DNA of 64,000 nt from Hypericibacter terrae (GTDB lineage Bacteria > Pseudomonadota > Alphaproteobacteria > Dongiales > Dongiaceae). The stretch covers positions 2,418,001 through 2,482,000 of the forward strand of contig NZ_CP042906.1 of assembly GCF_008728855.1 (NCBI RefSeq). The letters are read 5' to 3'. Positions within the stretch are counted from its first letter, which is position 1. Every line of letters begins with the position of its first letter. Under the pieces are notes generated by a model. It saw only the letters and a program-made list of their open reading frames with translations, did not search any database and was not told the origin of the DNA. This document shows, piece after piece, positions 1-8,959 of the stretch. A program made the position numbers and the translations under genes.

Positions 1-338
1 GGGTCGTGGTGAAATCGCTGCCGAACGCCTTCGCCAAGACCGATCTTCATGAACTGATCACGGCCACGGGCCGGCGCGAACTCATCATCGCGGGCTTCAT
101 GACCCATATGTGCGTCAGCGCCACCGCGAGAGCCGCGACGGATCTCGGCTATCGCAACACCATTGTGGCTCATGCGACCGCGACCCGGGACCTGCCGGAT
201 CCGCTGGGCGGGGTCATCGCCGCCGGGACCGTGAAGCGGGCGGCGCTGGCGATGCTCGCCGACCGGTTCGCGATCGTCGTGCCCGATTGTGACGCCTTGC
301 AGGCGGCGCAACCGTCACCGGTATCGGCTGCGGTTTAA
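1..338 (+). CDS. Cysteine hydrolase (isochorismatase-like), C-terminal part
   Basis: This is the 3' end of a gene that enters from the left edge; the reading frame is already open at base 3, so the true start is outside the window. The visible ~110 residues carry the isochorismatase-superfamily signature: a hydrophobic strand, GFMTHMCV with the presumed nucleophilic Cys, then TARAATDLGY. The family hydrolyses amide, ester or vinyl-ether bonds; the substrate cannot be told. It converges on the PLP decarboxylase gene, 44 bp away. Confidence 0.8.
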   Translation, partial: VVVKSLPNAFAKTDLHELITATGRRELIIAGFMTHMCVSATARAATDLGYRNTIVAHATATRDLPDPLGGVIAAGTVKRAALAMLADRFAIVVPDCDALQAAQPSPVSAAV

Positions 339-382
339 GTCGGCGGAGATCGTTGGATCGCGGTCTGCCGGGACCCAGCGTT

Positions 383-1792
383 TCAGAGTTCTGCCGCGAT
401 CTCGCGAATGACGTCCCAGGCGGCCATGACGTCGGCCCGGGTGGTGTTGGTCTGACCGACCTGGAAGCGGATCACGAAGCTGCCTTCATGCTGCGACTGG
501 GTCAGGTAGATCCGGCCATCGTCGTTGATCCGTTCCACCAGCCTCGCATTGAGAGCGTCGAGATCGGCCGCCTCTCGCGGCGCATAGCGGAAGGAGAACA
601 GCGAGAGCAGGGGCGCGCTGGTGAGCTCGAAGCTCTCATGCGCGTCGATCAGGGCCGCCAGTGCGCGCGCCCAGCTCACATGATCGCGGATCTTCGCCTG
701 CAGGGCCGCCACGCCATAGCTGCGGATGACGAACCAGAGCTTGAGGGCGCGGAAGCGCCGCCCCAGCGGCACCGACCATTCCTGATAGTCGACCTGGCCT
801 TCCTGGGCCAGGGTGCGCAGATAGGCGGGACGGATGCCGAGCGTGTCGGTGAGAGCCTTCGCGTCGCGCACGAAATGCGCCGAGCAGTCGAAATTGGTCA
901 GCAGCCATTTATGCGGGTTGAAGACGAAGCTGTCGGCCCGCTCGGCGCCGAGCATCAGGTTGCGGAACTCGGGGCAGATCATGGCGCTGCCGGCCCAGGC
1001 GGCATCGACGTGGAGATAGAGCCCATGGCGCGCCGCGATGTCCGCGGCGGCGTCGATATCGTCGCAGGCGCCGACGCTGGTCCCGCCCAGGCAGGCGACG
1101 ATCGCGGCCGGAACCCGTCCCGCCATGCGGTCGGCCGCGATCGCGGCATCGAGCGCCGCCATATCCATGCCGTAGTGCGATCCTGCGACCGGGATCTTGA
1201 CGAGGTTGGCGTCGCCGATGCCGGCGATGCGGACCGCCTTGTCGATCGAGGAGTGGGTGTGGGTCGAGCCATAGACCCGCACCGGCGCATGGGCCGCGAG
1301 GCCTTCCTTGTTGCCGGCCCAGGCGAGCGCCTTCTCGCGCGCCGTGACCAGGGCGGCGAGCGTGGCGCCAGACGCGGAATCCTGGATCACGCCCCTGAAG
1401 CCGTCGGGCAGCCCGATCATCTGGCGCAGCCAATCCAGCATGCGCGTCTCGAGCTCGGTCGCCGCGGGCGAGGTCTGCCAGAGCATGCACTGCGCCGCCA
1501 TCGCCGCCGTCACATATTCGGCGACGATGGAGGGCGGGCTCGAATTGGCCGGGAAATAGGCGAAGAAACGCGGATGCTGCCAATGCGTCATGCCCGGCAG
1601 GATGATCCGGTCGAGGTCGGCGAAGATATCGTCCATGCTTTCGCCGGCGGCGGGCGGCGAGAGCGGCAGCTGTTTCAGCGTATCGCCGGGTTTGACCTGC
1701 GCGCGCACCGGCCGCTTCGCGACACTGCCGAGATAGTCGGCCGACCAGTCGGCGGCCTTGTGCGCCCAATGGCGGAAGGAATCGAGATTCAT
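383..1792 (-). CDS. PLP-dependent group II decarboxylase (aromatic-L-amino-acid decarboxylase family)
   Basis: A 469-residue protein with the layout and length of the group II decarboxylases. Landmarks are HVDAAWAG (PLP-contacting Asp near residue 263) and SFVFNPHKWLLTNFDC, where Lys295 should form the Schiff base. The N-terminal PGMTHWQHPRFFAYFPAN block is typical of aromatic amino acid and tryptophan decarboxylases. The expected reaction is decarboxylation of an aromatic L-amino acid to the amine; the exact substrate is inferred only. It lies 59 bp downstream of an FAD-dependent oxidoreductase on the same strand, which could oxidise a related amine or amino acid, so the two may be co-transcribed. 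Confidence 0.9.
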   Translation of the reverse strand: MNLDSFRHWAHKAADWSADYLGSVAKRPVRAQVKPGDTLKQLPLSPPAAGESMDDIFADLDRIILPGMTHWQHPRFFAYFPANSSPPSIVAEYVTAAMAAQCMLWQTSPAATELETRMLDWLRQMIGLPDGFRGVIQDSASGATLAALVTAREKALAWAGNKEGLAAHAPVRVYGSTHTHSSIDKAVRIAGIGDANLVKIPVAGSHYGMDMAALDAAIAADRMAGRVPAAIVACLGGTSVGACDDIDAAADIAARHGLYLHVDAAWAGSAMICPEFRNLMLGAERADSFVFNPHKWLLTNFDCSAHFVRDAKALTDTLGIRPAYLRTLAQEGQVDYQEWSVPLGRRFRALKLWFVIRSYGVAALQAKIRDHVSWARALAALIDAHESFELTSAPLLSLFSFRYAPREAADLDALNARLVERINDDGRIYLTQSQHEGSFVIRFQVGQTNTTRADVMAAWDVIREIAAEL

Positions 1793-1851
1793 GGCGGCGG
1801 GGTTCTCCGATGACGGGGTCGGTCTCGCCGAGGCCGGTCTCTGCGGGGAGG

Positions 1852-3039
1852 TTACACCACGTTCAGTTCGGCCAGCGGCTGGTTCCTGGCGACCCGCTCA
1901 TAGCCGAAGCGCGTCAGATCGATGCTCTTGAAGGCGCCATCGAGGATCATCTCGCCGAGGGCGCGGCCGATCGCGGGCGACTGCTGCAGCCCATGGCCGC
2001 TGAGGCCGTTCGCCATGTAGAAGTTGGCGAGACCGGGGCCGCGGCCGATGATCAGGTTCTGATCCAGCGTGTTGTAGTCGTAATGCCCGGCCCAGGCGCG
2101 GACCAGTTTGATCGCCTCGAAGGCCGGCACGCGCTGCGCCAGCGTCGGCCAGACCGTGTCCTCGAACAACCCGTATTCGACCTCGAGGTCGGTGCAATCG
2201 GGATCCTGGTCCTCGGGCGGCGACACGCCGCCGATGAAGCTCGCCCCCTCGGGGCGGAAATAGACGCCGTTGGGATCGATCAGGAGCGGGCCCTTCTGGA
2301 TTTCGGCGCTGTCGCGGCAGTCGAAGACATAGACGAAGCGCTTGCGCGGGCGCACCGGCAGGTCGAAGCCAGCCCAGCCCGCCACGCGCGCGGCATTGAT
2401 GCCGGCGCTGTTGACCATGGCGCCCACCGCGATCGTGCCGGCCTTGGCCAGCGTCACGCTGGCGATGCGATCGCCCTCACGCTGGAGAGCGACGGCCTCG
2501 TCCTGAATATAGACGGCACCCTGCGCGATCGCCTTGCGCCGGAACGCCTGGAGCAGGCTGTAGGGATCGGTCCAGCCTTCATTGCGACGGCCGAACGCGC
2601 CGCCCGCCAGGTCGTCGGTATGAAGCCAGGGGAATTGCCGCCGCAGGGCCGGCGGGTCGAGCATGACGATGTCGGCACCCAGGGCGGTCTGGGTCGCGTG
2701 GTTCTGCTCCAGCACCGGCAGGCCGCTGGGCGTCGCGAGGAAGAGGTAGCCTTGCTCGACGAAGGGCAGCTGCGCCTTCTCGCCGGCCAGGCTCAGATGC
2801 TCGGCCACATTCTTGATGAAACTGGCGCCGAACTGCGACATGCGGATGTTCTCGGGCGTCGAGAATTGCTGCCGGACACCGCCGGCCGAGCGCGCGGTCG
2901 CCGCTTCGCCATAGGTCGGGTCTTTCTCCACCACCACCACGCGGCCGTGAAAACCGGGATGCGCGGTCAGGAAATAGGCGGTCGAGCTGCCGACCACGCC
3001 GCCGCCGACGATCAGAATATCCGCTGTTTGCAAGGGCAT
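1852..3039 (-). CDS. FAD-dependent oxidoreductase (DAO family)
   Basis: A 395-residue flavoprotein. The N-terminus has the Rossmann dinucleotide-binding motif ILIVGGGVVGSSTAYFL, and the C-terminal part has a GLSGHGLQQSPAIGRALGEM segment typical of DAO-type amine and amino-acid oxidases (D-amino acid, sarcosine and glycine oxidase relatives). There is no signal peptide, so it is probably cytoplasmic. It is the first gene of a likely two-gene unit with the downstream PLP decarboxylase. The physiological substrate is not evident. The start at 3039 is the first ATG directly before the FAD motif. Confidence 0.88.
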   Translation of the reverse strand: MPLQTADILIVGGGVVGSSTAYFLTAHPGFHGRVVVVEKDPTYGEAATARSAGGVRQQFSTPENIRMSQFGASFIKNVAEHLSLAGEKAQLPFVEQGYLFLATPSGLPVLEQNHATQTALGADIVMLDPPALRRQFPWLHTDDLAGGAFGRRNEGWTDPYSLLQAFRRKAIAQGAVYIQDEAVALQREGDRIASVTLAKAGTIAVGAMVNSAGINAARVAGWAGFDLPVRPRKRFVYVFDCRDSAEIQKGPLLIDPNGVYFRPEGASFIGGVSPPEDQDPDCTDLEVEYGLFEDTVWPTLAQRVPAFEAIKLVRAWAGHYDYNTLDQNLIIGRGPGLANFYMANGLSGHGLQQSPAIGRALGEMILDGAFKSIDLTRFGYERVARNQPLAELNVV

Positions 3040-3247
3040 GACCCGCTGGGTTGCTATGGCCTTGCGGGTCTAACCGAAGCCGGGTCGGGGAGCAAGGGCC
3101 GGCTGCGGCCCCATCGGTCGGCGCCGCTATTTCCGGATCGGGTTGCGTTATGGCACGCTCATCTCCAGATTTATCGAGGGGCGCGTCCGATGGGGCGGGT
3201 GCCGGGGCGGCCCTGTTAAGCGATACAAGAACTGGGAGACCAACCCG

Positions 3248-3757
3248 ATGAGCCGCGCCTTTGTCAAAGAAGACGATGCCGAGCTGCCAGGCGACGACCT
3301 GCCCGAGCGGCCGCAGAGCCCGCATCCGAACTATGTCACGTTGCAGGGACTGAAGGCGCTGCAGCGCCGCGTCGAGAAGCTGCAGGAAGAGCGCCGCACC
3401 CTGACCGAGGGGGGCGAGCCCGAGATGCTGGACAAGGAGCATCTGAAGCTGGTCGAGCGCGATCTGCGCTATTGGCAGGAGCGGCTCGACAAGGCGATTC
3501 AGATCGATCCCGCGACGCAGGCGCATGACAAGGTCGGTTTCAGCGCCACGGTCGAGACGGTTGACGATAACGATGTGAAGCGCACCTTCATGCTCGTCGG
3601 CGAGGACGAAGCCGAGCCCAAGGCCGGCAAGATCAGCTGGGTCTCGCCCCTCGCGCGCGCGCTGAGCGGCGCCAGCGTCGGCGACACGGTGTTATGGAAG
3701 CGCCCCGCCGGCGACCTCTCGCTCGAGATCCTCTCGATCAAATATCCGAAGGCGTAA
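3248..3757 (+). CDS. GreA/GreB-family transcription elongation factor-like protein
   Basis: A 169-residue protein. An acidic N-terminal leader is followed by a helical coiled-coil section (LQGLKALQRRVEKLQEERR, about residues 35-55) and then the FKBP-like GreA/GreB C-terminal domain (KVGFSATVETVD through GDTVLWKRPAGDLSLEILSIKYP). Gre factors stimulate RNA cleavage in backtracked RNA polymerase; whether this shorter paralogue keeps that activity is not known. The ATG at 3248 was chosen because it has a GGGAG ribosome-binding site 9 nt upstream; the frame is open further upstream but lacks family-like sequence. The IS30 element begins 15 bp after the stop. Confidence 0.85.
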   Translation: MSRAFVKEDDAELPGDDLPERPQSPHPNYVTLQGLKALQRRVEKLQEERRTLTEGGEPEMLDKEHLKLVERDLRYWQERLDKAIQIDPATQAHDKVGFSATVETVDDNDVKRTFMLVGEDEAEPKAGKISWVSPLARALSGASVGDTVLWKRPAGDLSLEILSIKYPKA

Positions 3758-3772
3758 GAATATCACCTCGCT

Positions 3773-4800
3773 GAATTTTCAAACGAAGTGCAACACCAGA
3801 TTAGGGTGTTGCCATGGGAACAAAATACACTCAGCTCTCGGCCGAAGAGCGCGCCATCCTTGCCAGCCTTCAGGCCAAAGACCACTCGATCCGCCAGATC
3901 GCTGCAGCTCTGGATCGCCCAGCATCGACGATTTCTCGGGAGCTGAAGCGAAACACCGGCCGTCAGATCGGCTATCGGGCCGTCTACGCCCAGCAGCAGA
4001 CCCGGGCCCGGCGCTGGCGAGGCTCGCGTCTGGAACGTGACGCCAAGTTGCGCCGGCAAGTCCTCGACGGCCTGAAGAAAGGCTGGTCGCCCGAGCAGGT
4101 CTGCGGCTGGCTCGAACGCCAGCAGGGCCGGCACGTCATCAGCCCGGAGAGCATCTACCGCTTCATCCAGGCCCAGATCACCCGCCACAAGGACTATCGC
4201 TGGCGCCATTACCTGCCCCGCGCCAAGAGCAAACGCGGCCGCCGCGGCCGCAAGGGCGGCAGCTCGGCCCTGCACATCCAAGATCGTGTTTCCATTGCAG
4301 AAAGACCCGCCGCCGTCGGGGACCGTTCGGTCGCCGGCAACTGGGAAGCCGATCTCATGATGTTCACCCGCTACGGCCAGGCCCTCCTCGCCTTGCATGA
4401 GCGATCCTCCCGCCTGCTCATCGTCGGCCGGTCCAACGGCAAGCATGCCGAGCCGATCGCCGACGCTATCGCCAGCTTGCTCGGGCCTCTGCCCCAATCC
4501 CTGCGCCAGACCATCACCTTCGACAATGGCACCGAGTTCGCCCGTCACTACGAGCTCCACCGCCTCGATATCCAGACCTTCTTCTGCGACCCCTATGCTC
4601 CCTGGCAGAAAGGGGGCGTCGAAAACGCCATCGGGCGATTGCGCCGCAACATCCCCAGAAAAACCAACCTCGACACCCTCACCACACGCCAACTCTCAAA
4701 TCTGGTCCGCGCCTACAACAACACCCCGCGCAAATGCCTTGACTGGCACAGCCCCGCTGAAATCTTCTGCAGCCAAGTGTTGCACTTGGAGTGTGAATCC
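3773..4800 (+). mobile_element. IS30-family insertion sequence (~1.03 kb)
   Basis: Imperfect terminal inverted repeats of about 25 bp frame one transposase gene: left end 3773-3797 and right end 4776-4800, which share the core AAGTGCAACAC when one is reverse-complemented. The size is normal for IS30 family members. The exact outer boundary is uncertain by a few bases because the expected 2-3 bp target duplication is not clear. The element abuts the 3' end of the Gre-like gene on the left and a GC-rich palindromic repeat on the right. Confidence 0.85.
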
Positions 4801-4920
4801 ATCCTCCCCCCATTGCGGGGGAGGTCGCGAGCGCGAGCGAGCGGGCGGGGGGGCTTGGTCGGATATCGAGACCGCGTCACCCCCCTTCCTAGCCTTCCCC
4901 CGCAAGGGGGGAAGGGATAA
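3814..4920 (+). CDS. IS30-family transposase
   Basis: A 368-residue DDE transposase. The N-terminal helix-turn-helix (LSAEERAILASL to STISRELKRN, residues ~8-48) is the IS30 DNA-binding signature. The catalytic triad is visible: Asp180 in GNWEADLM, Asp237 in TFDNGTEF and Glu270 in PWQKGGVENAIGRLRR. The catalytic core is therefore intact. From about residue 322 the frame runs through the right inverted repeat, and the last ~40 residues (LPPLRGRSRARASGRGG...) are translated flanking repeat DNA rather than IS sequence. The native stop appears to lie beyond the element or to have been lost. Confidence 0.92.
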   Translation: MGTKYTQLSAEERAILASLQAKDHSIRQIAAALDRPASTISRELKRNTGRQIGYRAVYAQQQTRARRWRGSRLERDAKLRRQVLDGLKKGWSPEQVCGWLERQQGRHVISPESIYRFIQAQITRHKDYRWRHYLPRAKSKRGRRGRKGGSSALHIQDRVSIAERPAAVGDRSVAGNWEADLMMFTRYGQALLALHERSSRLLIVGRSNGKHAEPIADAIASLLGPLPQSLRQTITFDNGTEFARHYELHRLDIQTFFCDPYAPWQKGGVENAIGRLRRNIPRKTNLDTLTTRQLSNLVRAYNNTPRKCLDWHSPAEIFCSQVLHLECESILPPLRGRSRARASGRGGLVGYRDRVTPLPSLPPQGGKG

Positions 4921-4922
4921 GC
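4801..4922. repeat. GC-rich extragenic palindromic repeat (CCTCCC type)
   Basis: Two hairpin-forming blocks lie between the IS30 right end and the pnkp stop: a CCTCCCCCC / GCGGGGGAGG stem at about 4803-4825, and a second with CTTCCCCCGCAAGGGGGGAAGG at about 4896-4917. Relatives with the same CCTCCCC...TTGCGGGGGAGG theme occur at 23.2/24.6, 32.3 and 42.8 kb, all between genes, so this is a member of a REP-like family. Confidence 0.65.
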
Positions 4923-4942
4923 AAGCAAAGCTTGCCCCCTCT

Positions 4943-5275
4943 CTACAACCTCGGATCCACCGGCTCGCTCTCCAGGGCCAGCACGCCGAAAACGCATTCG
5001 TGAACGCGGTGCAGCGGCTGGCGCTCGACGAAGCGGTAGATCGCTTCGGCACCCAGCGCGAACTCGCGGAAGGCAAGGGCGCGCTTGCGTCCCAGGCCAC
5101 GGCGGCGCAGGCGCGGCAGGTTCTCCGGCGAATCGTAATCGATGCCGTAGATGATCCGTAAATATTCGCGGCCCCGGCATTTGATCGCCGGTTGAATCAA
5201 CCCGCGCGGGCCATGGGCGATGAAGTCGACCGGCTTCACCACGAAGCCCTCGCCGCCGGCCTCGGTCATGGCGAG
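4943..5275 (-). pseudogene. pnkp: Detached C-terminal ligase segment of Pnkp (after in-frame amber)
   Basis: This segment is in the same frame as the upstream pnkp coding sequence and is separated from it by a single TAG codon at 5276-5278. It encodes ~110 residues with nucleotidyltransferase motif IV (GGEGFVVKP) and motif V (QPAIKCRGREYLRIIYG), plus the conserved bacterial Pnkp C-terminus ending ESEPVDPRL. Read through the amber, the full protein would be 854 residues, the usual Pnkp length. Reinitiation at the ATG at 5269 is conceivable, but no ribosome-binding site is obvious there. Confidence 0.85.
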
Positions 5276-7507
5276 CTACCAGTCGGTGGCCTCGGCGACC
5301 TGCGCCTCGTCGAACGGATCGACGCGCCGATGAGCCGTTGCCATTAGCACGGGATCTCCGCCTGCGGCGAACTGGGCCAGCTCGGCCATATGCCACAGAT
5401 GAGTCTTGTCCAGATGCGCGACCCCCTCCGTGGCCAGCAGATGGAAAGGTGCGATCCGGTAGTCCGCGATCTTCTCAACCTGCCAGCAATAGCGCCGATA
5501 GACGCTGGCAAAGCGCTCGGCCAACTGCACGCGGCCGGCAGCCTGCTCGGGTAGGGCGCCCAGCTCGACGCCACGCGCCCGGGCCGCGGCATAGGCCGCC
5601 GAGACGGCCTCGGTCGAGATCCGGGCCGCGGTGCCGGTGGGCGCATATTGCTCGAGGATGAGGCCTTGTGCCTTGGCCGACCAGGGCATGAGCTCGCAAT
5701 CGAGCAGGGCCCAGTCGGTGGCGAAGCGATCCCAGAAATCGCAGGCCTCCATCGCCGCCCGGATTCGGGCCAGGAGCGCTTCCGTCGTTGCCGCCTCTGG
5801 GAAGAAGGCACGCCCGGTCCGGGTATAGATCGCCCCGGTCTCGGCGGCGGTGGTGCCGAAACGCCGGTGCGCGGCCGCCTCGTCACGGCAGACCGCGATC
5901 ACGGCGCGCGATCCCATATGCTTCTCTTCGCAGACCACGGCGGTCACGCCCTGATTGCGGAAATAGGCGAAGGCTTCGGCGGGATGCTCGAGCCAGCCGT
6001 CGGCGCCACTGGTCTCCGAGGGCGACATCGTCGGCGGCAGATAGGCCAGCCATTTCGGGTTCATGGCGAAGCGGCTCATCACCTCGAGCGCCGCGGCCCC
6101 ATTGGCCTCGTTCACGGTCACCGTCTTGGCCAGCCGCGTCGAGATGATGCGCTTGCCGCGGACATCCGCCAGATCGAGCATGTCGTCGGCAACCGCCTGC
6201 GCCCCGCGCGCCGGACCGGAGACGGCCAGGGGACGGATCGGCTCGAAATAGGTCCGCGCCGCCGGGACGGAGACCAACTCGCGCTCCGGATAGCGCAGGG
6301 CGGTCAGCTTGCCGCCGAACACGCAGCCGGTGTCGATGCAGATCGTCTCGTTCAGCCACTCGGCTTCCGGAACCGGCGTGTGGCCATAGACGATCTGCGT
6401 CGAGCCGCGATAGTCCTGCGCCCAGGGATAGCGGACCGGCAGGCCGAACTCGTCGACTTCGCCGGTGCTCTCGCCATACATGCAGAAATCGCGCACCGCA
6501 CCCGAGGCGCGGCCGATCATCTCCGCCTTGATGCCGGCATGGGCGATCGCCAGGCGGCCGCCATCGAGCCAGTAGTGGCTGACCAGCTTGTCGAGGAAGG
6601 CCCGCAGCTGCCGGCGGAAGAATTCCGGCTCGGCTTCGAGCTGGGCGATGGATTCGGCCAGACCATGCGTCCGCTGCACGTCGCGGCCATTGAGCCATTT
6701 CAGCAGCTTGTTCTCATGGTTACCGACGATGCAGAGCGCCTGGCCGGATTCGACCATGCCCATCACCAGCCGGAGCACATCGGGCGTGCGCGGCCCGCGG
6801 TCGACCAGGTCGCCGACGAAGAGCGCCTTCCGGCCGGGCGGCGCCGTGACCGTGCAGCTGCGCTCGCCGCCTTCGCCGGAGAAGGTCACGCCATAGCCAA
6901 GCCGGTCCAGCAAGGCCTCCAGCTCGTCGCCGCAGCCATGGATGTCGCCGATGATGTCGAACGGCCCGGTCTCCGTCCGCCGGTCGGTCCAGAGCGGATG
7001 GCGCGTGATCTCGGCGGCCTCGATCTGCGCAAGGTCGTGAAGCTCATGGATCTGACGGAAGCCCTCGCGCTTGAGGTTGCGCAGGTTCCGCCGGAGCGTC
7101 TTCACATGGTTGCGGACCACATGGACGCCGAACTGGCGGTCCGGTCGCGCGGCGTTGCGCTCGTGGCAAAGCCGCTCGTCGAGATCGAGGACGATTGCGA
7201 CCGGGAGGGCGTGATATTTGCGTGCGATCTCGACATAGGCCCGGCGATCCTCGGGTCGGACGTTGGTCGCGTCGATCACGGTGAGGCGCCGCCCCGCGAG
7301 GCGCTGCTCGGCGATGAAATGGACCAGGGCAAAGGCTGCCGGCGAGACCGTCTGGTCGTTCTCGTCGTCGGCGACGACGCCACGGCAAAAATCGGACGAG
7401 ACGATCTCGGTCGGCCGGAAATGCTTCCGGGCGAAGGTGGACTTGCCCGAGCCGCTGGCACCGACCAGGACGACCAGGCTGAATTCGGGAAGATCGATTC
7501 GGCTCAT
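5276..7507 (-). CDS. pnkp: Polynucleotide kinase-phosphatase Pnkp, truncated in the ligase domain
   Basis: End-healing and sealing enzyme of the bacterial Pnkp/Hen1 RNA-repair system. The visible 743 residues hold the 5'-kinase P-loop GASGSGKST (16-24), the binuclear metallophosphoesterase motifs GDIHGC (187-192), GDLVDRGP (232-239) and GNHE (262-265), and ligase motif I KHMG (Lys529 is the adenylation site). Translation ends at an amber codon (5276-5278) inside the ligase domain, before motifs IV and V, so the kinase and phosphatase should be intact and sealing lost. The ATG at 7507 was chosen because it overlaps the hen1 stop as ATGA and directly precedes the kinase domain; the frame is open further upstream only inside hen1. 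Adjacent sequence implies a TGG-to-TAG change. Confidence 0.93.
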   Translation of the reverse strand: MSRIDLPEFSLVVLVGASGSGKSTFARKHFRPTEIVSSDFCRGVVADDENDQTVSPAAFALVHFIAEQRLAGRRLTVIDATNVRPEDRRAYVEIARKYHALPVAIVLDLDERLCHERNAARPDRQFGVHVVRNHVKTLRRNLRNLKREGFRQIHELHDLAQIEAAEITRHPLWTDRRTETGPFDIIGDIHGCGDELEALLDRLGYGVTFSGEGGERSCTVTAPPGRKALFVGDLVDRGPRTPDVLRLVMGMVESGQALCIVGNHENKLLKWLNGRDVQRTHGLAESIAQLEAEPEFFRRQLRAFLDKLVSHYWLDGGRLAIAHAGIKAEMIGRASGAVRDFCMYGESTGEVDEFGLPVRYPWAQDYRGSTQIVYGHTPVPEAEWLNETICIDTGCVFGGKLTALRYPERELVSVPAARTYFEPIRPLAVSGPARGAQAVADDMLDLADVRGKRIISTRLAKTVTVNEANGAAALEVMSRFAMNPKWLAYLPPTMSPSETSGADGWLEHPAEAFAYFRNQGVTAVVCEEKHMGSRAVIAVCRDEAAAHRRFGTTAAETGAIYTRTGRAFFPEAATTEALLARIRAAMEACDFWDRFATDWALLDCELMPWSAKAQGLILEQYAPTGTAARISTEAVSAAYAAARARGVELGALPEQAAGRVQLAERFASVYRRYCWQVEKIADYRIAPFHLLATEGVAHLDKTHLWHMAELAQFAAGGDPVLMATAHRRVDPFDEAQVAEATDW

Positions 7508-8907
7508 CTGGCGGCTCCCCGGGTGAAGACCGCCATCTGCGTCGGTGCGCCCAAAGCCTCGTCGACCGGGCCAATGGGCTGGAAGCGCACGGCGTAGCCG
7601 TGGCCTGCGGCGGCCGCCGCCGCCCAACCCTCGAACTCGGCCCGCGTCCATTCGAAGCGATGGTCGCGGTGGCGCATGGCACCGGGCGCCATGCCCTCGA
7701 ACAGCGCGTTATATTCGCGGTTGGGCGTGGTCACGACGACCGTCGGCGGCGCCATGAACTCGAACACGGCCCGCTCCAGGGCCGGCAGCCGGTCCGCATC
7801 GACATGCTCGACGACCTCGACCAGGGCCGCCGCGTCATAGCCGGCCAGCCGCCGGTCGCGATAGGTGAGGGCGCCGTGGAGCAGCTTGAAGCGTGCCCGC
7901 TGGCGCTCGGCCATGCGGTCGAACTTCAGCCGCTTCTCGGCCCGCTCCAGGCTGTGGAGCGAGGCGTCCACGCCGACGATCTCCTCGAACTGGCGATGGT
8001 CCTTGAGTTCGCGCAGCAGCCGGCCTTCGCCACAGCCCAGATCGACCACGCGCCGGGCGCCGCTCGCCAGCAGCGTCGCCGTCACCGTCTCCATGCGCTG
8101 ATCGTTGAGCCGGATCGGTGTCTCGAGCGTCTCCTCGCCGGCATTCTTGATCTCGGGCGCGAATTCCTCGTCGCTGGCCGCCGTTTCCGACAGGCGTGCC
8201 AGCGCCTCGCGAACCAGGCCCGGCTTTCGCCGAAGGGCACAGTTCACGATGAACTCCTTCTCCGGATGGCCATCGAGCCAGCCGGCGCCCTTGGCGAGGA
8301 GGTTCTCCATCTCGTCGGCGTTCACATAGAAATGCTTCGAATTGTCGAGCACCGGAATCAGCACATAGAGATGCGTCAGCATCTCGCGCACCGTCAGCAT
8401 TCCCTCGAGCCGAAGCGTGACATAGGGACTGGCGCCCCAGTCGAGGCGCTCCAGGTCCAGCATGTGCGGCTGCGCCTGGACCTGATAGCCCAGCGGCTCG
8501 AACAGCCGCGCGGCCATGCCGTCGCGGCCGCGGGCCGCGATCGGCTCCACGGTCGCGACCAGGGGCAGGCGGGTGTCGGTCAGTCCCGGGCGATGCTTCG
8601 AGCGCCCGGCCATCGCCGTGTTCAGTACCTTGCCCAGGGCCACCGAGAGGAAGGACGAGGCGGCATAGGCGCGGTCGTTCACATACTGATCGAGCAATCC
8701 CTCGCCATCGCCCTTGCCGCGCACGAGCTGGACCCGGTCGATATCGACGGTGAGGGCAAAGGTCGCGCGGTCCTCGCCCGCCTCCGGGAAAAAGGCGAGG
8801 GCGCGGCCGAAGGCCAGCTCCTTCTCATGCAGCCGGTCTGGGTTCTTGTGGAGCAGGAATCCCAGATCGGTGGCGGGGCGGTGGGTGGTGGAGATGGTCA
8901 GCAACAT
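7504..8907 (-). CDS. hen1: 3'-terminal RNA ribose 2'-O-methyltransferase Hen1
   Basis: A 467-residue protein with the two-part bacterial Hen1 structure. The N-terminal ~240 residues are the bacteria-specific region that helps activate the Pnkp ligase. The C-terminal methyltransferase has the SAM motif VVDLGCGEGRLL (~287-297), the metal-binding EVVEH (364-368) and the partner MRHRDHRFEW (411-420). Hen1 methylates the ribose 2'-OH at the 3' end before Pnkp seals, protecting repaired RNA from re-cleavage. Its stop overlaps the pnkp start (ATGA), giving translational coupling. There is no strong ribosome-binding site before the ATG at 8907. Confidence 0.95.
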   Translation of the reverse strand: MLLTISTTHRPATDLGFLLHKNPDRLHEKELAFGRALAFFPEAGEDRATFALTVDIDRVQLVRGKGDGEGLLDQYVNDRAYAASSFLSVALGKVLNTAMAGRSKHRPGLTDTRLPLVATVEPIAARGRDGMAARLFEPLGYQVQAQPHMLDLERLDWGASPYVTLRLEGMLTVREMLTHLYVLIPVLDNSKHFYVNADEMENLLAKGAGWLDGHPEKEFIVNCALRRKPGLVREALARLSETAASDEEFAPEIKNAGEETLETPIRLNDQRMETVTATLLASGARRVVDLGCGEGRLLRELKDHRQFEEIVGVDASLHSLERAEKRLKFDRMAERQRARFKLLHGALTYRDRRLAGYDAAALVEVVEHVDADRLPALERAVFEFMAPPTVVVTTPNREYNALFEGMAPGAMRHRDHRFEWTRAEFEGWAAAAAAGHGYAVRFQPIGPVDEALGAPTQMAVFTRGAAR

Positions 8908-8959
8908 GAGGAATGCCGTGCGTTTTGGGTCGTGATGTCAGGTCGGTCCGCGAGGCAAC

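Noticed and set aside
353-1813. Long plus-strand frame opposite the PLP decarboxylase, and similar long antisense frames elsewhere (for example 5648-7597, 33148-36144, 46795-49131)
   Set aside because: They are high-GC antisense shadows of recognisable genes, with Arg/Gly/Asp-rich composition and no motifs.
3770-4803. A 2-3 bp target duplication for the IS30 element
   Set aside because: The flanking bases do not give an unambiguous duplicated pair at either plausible boundary.
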